25,337 bases of DNA from a virus. The stretch covers positions 1-25,337 of IMG/VR virus record IMGVR_UViG_3300009104_000114. The stretch is one strand, 5' to 3'. The notes under the pieces were generated by a model that saw only the letters and a program-made list of their open reading frames with translations, was not told where the DNA came from and did no database searches. The position numbers and the translations under genes were made by a program. Positions 21,596 to 25,337 of this stretch are shown here, one piece after another. Within the stretch, counting starts at the first letter, position 1. Each line of letters opens with the position of its first letter.

Positions 21596-22794
21596 TCCGA
21601 CGACTCCTCGGCGGCGAGCGCAGGTCCCTCAGTTTCCAATCCATCTGGGGCCGTGGCCTCGACATGACGACGGCCACCACGACCTCCGGTGAAGTCGTCA
21701 ACTACGACAGCGCCCTCACACTGTCGGCGGTCTATGCCGCCATCCGGCTGCTGTCCGATTCGGTCTCGACCCTCAGCCTGGATGTCCTCTACCGAACCAA
21801 CGGCAGCGAGCAGAAGTTCAGGCCCCTCCCGCCCTGGGTGGTCAGTATGAACACCGAGCTCCGGAACCACGAGATCCTCGGCCAAGTCGTCACGTCCCTC
21901 CTCCTGGACGGCAACGCCTACCTGGCAACACTGCGCGACGACACCGGCCGCGTCCTGTCGCTCTCGGTGCTCGACCCGAGCGACATCACCCCCAACCTGG
22001 GCACCGACGACGAGGGCATCCAGCGGCTCACGTTCACCTCAGCTAAAGCCGCCGGGGTCACGCTCACCAGCCGGGACATCACCATGGTCCGAGGGCTCAT
22101 GAAGCCCGGCCAGATCAAGGGCGTGTCACCGGTGACCGCCGCCCGGGAGTTCATCGGCCTCGGCATCGCCACCCAGAAGTTCGGCGCCGCCTTCTTCGGC
22201 AACGGCGCCACGCCTGGCAGCGTCATCGAAGTGCCGGGGCAGCTGTCCCCGGAAGGAGCCCAGGCCCTAAAGACGGCCTGGAACGAGGTCCACCGGGGTT
22301 CCGGCAACGGCAACCGCCTGGCGGTGCTGACCGAGAGCGCCACGTTCTCCAAGATCAGCCTGAGCCCCGAGGACAGCCAGTTCCTCGAGACACGCCAGGC
22401 CACCGTTCAGGACGTCGCCCGCCTCTACGGCGTACCGCCGCACCTCCTGGCCGACGCCTCCGGCTCGACGTCATGGGGCTCCGGCCTTCACGAACAGAAC
22501 GTGGCCTTCTCCCAATACAGCCTCCGGCCGCTCGTCACCCGGGTCGAGGCCGCCCTCACGTCGATCATGCGAAGCGAGGGCATCGCCGTGGCCTACGCCC
22601 GGTTCGACCTCGAATCCATGCGCCGGGTCACCGCCGACCGCTGGGCGTCGTACTCCACGGCGATCCAGACCGGTGTCCTATCCATCGACGAGGTCCGCGC
22701 CTATGAGGGCCTAGCCGCCCTGCCCGACGACCAGGGCACCCGTCACTACGTGCCGCTGAACCTCGCCCCGGTCGACGCCGAGCCCGACGAGTAG
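21592..22794 (+). CDS. Portal protein, HK97 family
   Basis: A 400-residue subunit of the dodecameric portal through which DNA enters and leaves the head. Family features are ALTLSAVYAAIRLLSDSVS (residues 41-59), DGNAYLATLRD near 105, RGLMKPGQIKGVSPV and LGIATQKFGAAFFGNGATPG near 165-205, the VARLYGVPPHLLAD motif near 280-293, and a C-terminal LSIDEVRAYEGL crown helix. The protein is the normal length for HK97-type portals. Its start overlaps the small membrane protein. Its position after protease, capsid and connector departs from the common TerL-portal-protease-capsid order. Confidence 0.95.
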   Translation: MIRRLLGGERRSLSFQSIWGRGLDMTTATTTSGEVVNYDSALTLSAVYAAIRLLSDSVSTLSLDVLYRTNGSEQKFRPLPPWVVSMNTELRNHEILGQVVTSLLLDGNAYLATLRDDTGRVLSLSVLDPSDITPNLGTDDEGIQRLTFTSAKAAGVTLTSRDITMVRGLMKPGQIKGVSPVTAAREFIGLGIATQKFGAAFFGNGATPGSVIEVPGQLSPEGAQALKTAWNEVHRGSGNGNRLAVLTESATFSKISLSPEDSQFLETRQATVQDVARLYGVPPHLLADASGSTSWGSGLHEQNVAFSQYSLRPLVTRVEAALTSIMRSEGIAVAYARFDLESMRRVTADRWASYSTAIQTGVLSIDEVRAYEGLAALPDDQGTRHYVPLNLAPVDAEPDE

Positions 22795-22797
22795 CTC

Positions 22798-23247
22798 ATG
22801 GCCTCCACCACCATCTACGAGGTCAAAGCGGCCCTGCTCACCAAGCTGAAAGCGGCCTCGGGCCTGTCCGGCGTCCAGGTCACCTACGGAGACCCAGGCG
22901 GATCAGCCCGGCGGGAGTTCGTCTTCATCGGAGATGTCACCGCCGGCGGCCAGGAGCCCGAGTCCCTATCCAGCGGCCGGCGCCGGCGAGTCGAGTCCTA
23001 CCGGCTCGACGTCGTGGTCTCGGTCCAGTCAAAGCCACAGGGCCTCCAGGAAAACGAACAGCGGGCCTTCGTCCTGGCCTCCGCTGTCGAGGACGTGGTC
23101 GCCGACTATCCGACCCTGGACGACTCGGTGACCGGCCTCATGTTCCTGGAGTGCGCCGGCATGTCCGTTAGCTCAAACGAGGCCGGGGCCGATGGCCCCC
23201 ACTCCCTCATCACCGTCCACTTCGAAGCGAAAGCGAGGCTCAGTTGA
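22798..23247 (+). CDS. Putative tail terminator / tail completion protein
   Basis: A 149-residue protein with a helix at IYEVKAALLTKLKAAS, a beta-rich middle (REFVFIGDV, ESYRLDVVVSVQ) and a helix at ENEQRAFVLASAVEDVVADYP. This alternation and its place just before the tail tube gene suit the tail terminator family that caps the tail tube. The identification is from pattern and position and could instead be a neck protein. ATG 22798 starts 3 nt after the portal stop; no strong Shine-Dalgarno is seen, so translation is probably coupled. Confidence 0.6.
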   Translation: MASTTIYEVKAALLTKLKAASGLSGVQVTYGDPGGSARREFVFIGDVTAGGQEPESLSSGRRRRVESYRLDVVVSVQSKPQGLQENEQRAFVLASAVEDVVADYPTLDDSVTGLMFLECAGMSVSSNEAGADGPHSLITVHFEAKARLS

Positions 23248-23453
23248 GTCCCACCAAGACACCCAGCAAATCCGTGACGTACTCAGGCGGGTCCGACGGA
23301 GTGGTCGTCCACTTCGCAAGCGGCCACGTCGTCGAGTTCCTCCACGGCGTACCCGTTGAGGTCTGTGCCCAGGATGCCAAGGCCCTGGCCAACGACCCCG
23401 ACTTCCAACCGGCCGCCAAGGCCACCACCAACCCCCGGCCCGAGGAGGGCTAG
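23244..23453 (+). CDS. Small tail-region protein, unknown function
   Basis: A 69-residue protein read from TTG 23244, which overlaps the previous stop (TTGA) and has GAGG 5 nt upstream. The middle (VVVHFASGHVVEFLHGVPVEV, split by a glycine) is beta-rich and is followed by AKALANDPDFQPA. This resembles the small protein at 20342 in general plan, strands and then an alanine-rich 'distance' helix, but similarity is too short to prove relatedness. The C-terminus is low-complexity. Confidence 0.62.
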   Translation: MSPTKTPSKSVTYSGGSDGVVVHFASGHVVEFLHGVPVEVCAQDAKALANDPDFQPAAKATTNPRPEEG

Positions 23454-23456
23454 CCC

Positions 23457-24437
23457 ATGTCATCCATTCTCGACCAGGTCGTGACCGTAGGAGTCGAGAG
23501 CACCTACGGGACCGCCCAGACATCCACCGTCCGTTCCTACGAGGCAAAGGCCGACACGTTCACCCGCGATGTGGAGTACCTCCAGTCGATCGGGTTCCGG
23601 CGTGACCTCCAGACCATCCGAAGCGACCGGGACGACACCATCTCCCTGGGCGCCACCGGTTCCATCGAGTTCGACCTGTTGAACAAGGGCGCCGGCCTAC
23701 TGCTCCAGCATGTCCTGGGAACGACCTCCGGACCGACCCAGCAGGGAGCGACGGCCGCCTACCGGTCGACGTTCACCACCGACGACACGGGACCCACCGG
23801 CTCGTACACCGTCCAGGTCAGCCGGGTGGACTCTGGCGGGACGCTTCGCCCCTTTACGTACGAAGGCTGCGTGGTCACCGGGTTCAACATCGCCCAGGAC
23901 CTGGGCTCGAACCTGGGCGTCACGCTGAACTTCGACGCCGAGAACGAACAGACCAGCACCGGCGAGGCCACGCCCTCGTACCCGTCGAGCGCCGATCCGT
24001 TCAACTACACGCAGGCGGTCATCGCCATCGACGGCAGCGCCGCCTCGAACTTCACCAGCTTCAGCCTGGACGGTGACCTCGGCATGGACACCGCCCGGCG
24101 GTTCCTGAACGGCAGCGCCACCAAGTCACAGCCGAAGCGGTCCTCGGTGCCCTCGTACACCGGGACCATCACCGCCGAGTTCGAGGACCTGACGGATTAC
24201 AACAAGTTCGTCAACGGCACCGAGTTCAGCATCAACGCCAGCTGGAACGGCGCTGAGATCGCCACCGGTTACAACTACGAGGCGGTCATCTCGATCCCGG
24301 TGGCCAAGTTCACCGGGTCGACGCCGGTGGCCAGCCTGGACTCCATGACCACGGTGGAGCTTCCCTTCACCGTCCTGGACAACGGGTCCTCGGCGGCCAT
24401 CACGCTGACCTACACCAGCACCGACACTTCCCTGTAG
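23457..24437 (+). CDS. Major tail protein (tail tube)
   Basis: A 326-residue beta-rich protein of the long non-contractile tail tube type. It opens with DQVVTVGVESTYGTAQT and contains GSIEFDLLNKGAGLLLQHVLG, a pattern seen in actinophage tube proteins, followed by FTYEGCVVTGFNIAQDLG and a run of Thr/Ser/Gly-rich strands ending in TLTYTSTDTSL. GAGGAGG about 9 nt upstream supports ATG 23457. Its stop overlaps the next GTG by one base. Absence of a sheath-like neighbour supports siphovirus morphology. Confidence 0.85.
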   Translation: MSSILDQVVTVGVESTYGTAQTSTVRSYEAKADTFTRDVEYLQSIGFRRDLQTIRSDRDDTISLGATGSIEFDLLNKGAGLLLQHVLGTTSGPTQQGATAAYRSTFTTDDTGPTGSYTVQVSRVDSGGTLRPFTYEGCVVTGFNIAQDLGSNLGVTLNFDAENEQTSTGEATPSYPSSADPFNYTQAVIAIDGSAASNFTSFSLDGDLGMDTARRFLNGSATKSQPKRSSVPSYTGTITAEFEDLTDYNKFVNGTEFSINASWNGAEIATGYNYEAVISIPVAKFTGSTPVASLDSMTTVELPFTVLDNGSSAAITLTYTSTDTSL

Positions 24438-24889
24438 TGGCCCAGCCCAAGGCGCTCATGCAGGTGGGTGGTGTCCGGGGCCTGGCCAACTCTCTGCACA
24501 AGCTCGGCCGGGAAGGGCAGCGGGACAACGAGCTCGACAAGGAGATGAAGGCAGCGTCCAAGGCCGCCGCCGAGGCGATCGTCCCCTATGCCAAGCGGCG
24601 GGTGCCGGTCGTATCGGGCCGGCTACGGGATTCGATCAAGGCCGACGCCACCAGGCGCTACGGCCGGATCATCGCCGGAACCCCGACCCGGGTGCCCTAC
24701 GCCCGCATCGTCCACCGAGGCGGGCAGGTCCCGAACGGCCGGCGGTACAAGGGCACGAAGTACGTCTCGAAGGCCATCCCCGAGGCGTTCCCCGAGATCA
24801 TCGACGCCTACATCTCGGCCATGAACGAGGTGGCCAAGAAGTTCCAGAAGCGCTACGGCGTCGACCGAATCATCAGCGCCAGGAGGTAA
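24437..24889 (+). CDS. HK97 gp10-like head-tail/tail protein
   Basis: A 150-residue protein matching the HK97 gp10 pattern: VRGLANSLHKLG, a charged helix ending AIVPYAKRRVPVVSGRLRDSI (given in two parts: helix about 35-55, PVVSGRLRDSI about 57-67), and VPYARIVHRGG at about 89-99. Members usually lie before the tail tube gene; here it follows it. GTG 24437 overlaps the tube stop (TAGTG). The basic C-terminus ends in RIISARR. Confidence 0.78.
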   Translation: MAQPKALMQVGGVRGLANSLHKLGREGQRDNELDKEMKAASKAAAEAIVPYAKRRVPVVSGRLRDSIKADATRRYGRIIAGTPTRVPYARIVHRGGQVPNGRRYKGTKYVSKAIPEAFPEIIDAYISAMNEVAKKFQKRYGVDRIISARR

Positions 24890-24892
24890 CCG

Positions 24893-25147
24893 ATGGCAGA
24901 CACCGACGACCACTACACCGTCGACATCAACTCACTCACCATCGCCGAGGTGGTCGAGATCGAGGACCGGACGGGGATGCCCCTGGACGCTCTCGGCCAG
25001 GCCGACAAGCCGAAGGGCCGGATGCTCCAGGCCCTGGCGTACATCTCGAAGCGACGGGACGACCCCGACTTCACCTGGGAGATGGCCGGCGAGTTGAAGA
25101 TCAACCCCGAGCAGAACGATCCGGGCCCTACCGACGGCGACGAGTAG
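24893..25147 (+). CDS. Tail assembly chaperone, unshifted product (G-like)
   Basis: An 84-residue acidic protein in the position of lambda G-type tail assembly chaperones, between tail tube and the expected tape measure gene. ITSLTIAEVVEIEDRTG-like opening residues (about 13-30) and ALAYISKRRDDPDFTWEMAG (about 47-66) form helical segments. AGGAGG precedes ATG 24893. The product stops at 25147; a longer -1 shifted form is described separately. Confidence 0.75.
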   Translation: MADTDDHYTVDINSLTIAEVVEIEDRTGMPLDALGQADKPKGRMLQALAYISKRRDDPDFTWEMAGELKINPEQNDPGPTDGDE

Positions 25148-25299
25148 TCAACCTGGCCCTCGTCGCCCACCGGTTCGGGTTCTCCTGGGCTGACGTACAG
25201 ACCCTGACGGTCTGGCAGCTCGCCGCCCTCATCGACCACATGGACACCGAGGCCAAGCGGCAGAAGGCCGCCGAGGCCGAGGCGAGGAGGCGGCGCTAG
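24893..25299 (+). CDS. Tail assembly chaperone, -1 frameshift product (GT-like)
   Basis: A second frame, offset by -1, is open from before 25123 to the TAG at 25297-25299 and has no start of its own at its beginning. Shifting at GGGCCCT gives join(24893..25129, 25129..25299), 135 residues. The extension (ALVAHRFGFSWADVQ, then TVWQLAALIDHMD) has the look of the T domain of other phage chaperones, followed by a Lys/Arg/Glu/Ala tail. The final 38 nt of the window (25300-25337) are too short to assign; a tape measure gene would be expected to begin here. Confidence 0.68.
25123..25129 (+). promoter_or_regulatory. Candidate -1 frameshift slippery heptamer
   Basis: G GGC CCT is in the correct frame for the X XXY YYZ rule relative to the 24893 gene, and lies 16 nt before the zero-frame stop. 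Most known sites use A or T at the Y positions, so C is unusual and efficiency is uncertain. Confidence 0.5.
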
Positions 25300-25337
25300 A
25301 GCAGTTCCGCCTGGATCGGATCTTGAATCTGGATCTC

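Overview
The window is one contiguous, GC-rich stretch of a tailed (HK97-fold, siphovirus-type) temperate phage or prophage of a high-GC actinobacterium-like host. Every supported gene lies on the + strand, most are packed end to end with 1-4 nt overlaps, and no host housekeeping gene is visible, so free phage and integrated prophage cannot be told apart. The host assignment is inference from base composition, start/stop codon use and gene content (large serine integrase with a gp3-type directionality factor, class II ribonucleotide reductase). The late genes break off at the tail assembly chaperone.

Layout: (1) 1-2300, possible attachment/regulatory DNA, a large serine integrase and a small putative zinc protein, closed by a strong terminator. 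(2) 2250-2602, an insulated one-gene cassette for a small membrane protein. (3) 2616-9633, replication/recombination: PD-(D/E)XK exonuclease, gp3-like recombination directionality factor, Holliday-junction-resolvase-like nuclease, primase-helicase fusion, family A DNA polymerase, an HNH endonuclease and a small helical protein. (4) 9634-11768, a regulatory block: palindromic operator-like site, a sigma-factor-like protein, a winged-helix protein and a terminator. (5) 11776-12703, an HNH nuclease followed by a 439-nt structured non-coding stretch. (6) 12704-14496, two beta-class DNA methyltransferases. (7) 14519-25299, morphogenesis: TerS, a class II ribonucleotide reductase, TerL, protease, capsid, connector, small membrane protein, portal, tail terminator, tail tube, HK97 gp10-like protein and a tail assembly chaperone with a probable -1 frameshift.

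The most striking signal is a family of six intergenic promoter-like sites, each GAAC (once GGAC), exactly 14 nt, then CTCCGAC. Read as AAC-N17-CGAC they have the architecture of ECF-sigma promoters. They lie upstream of the integrase, membrane-protein cassette, exonuclease/RDF operon, primase operon, HNH gene and methyltransferase pair, and three of them directly follow or sit inside a terminator. The window also encodes a sigma-like protein whose own upstream region lacks this motif but carries a 26-bp near-palindrome. The working model is a cascade: repressor-controlled sigma-like factor, then a dedicated ECF-type regulon. That model is inference; the motif itself is directly visible.

Other unusual points are the ribonucleotide reductase gene between terS and terL, the portal gene displaced to after the capsid and connector, a promoter nested inside a terminator hairpin, and a five-unit heptad repeat inside a methyltransferase.
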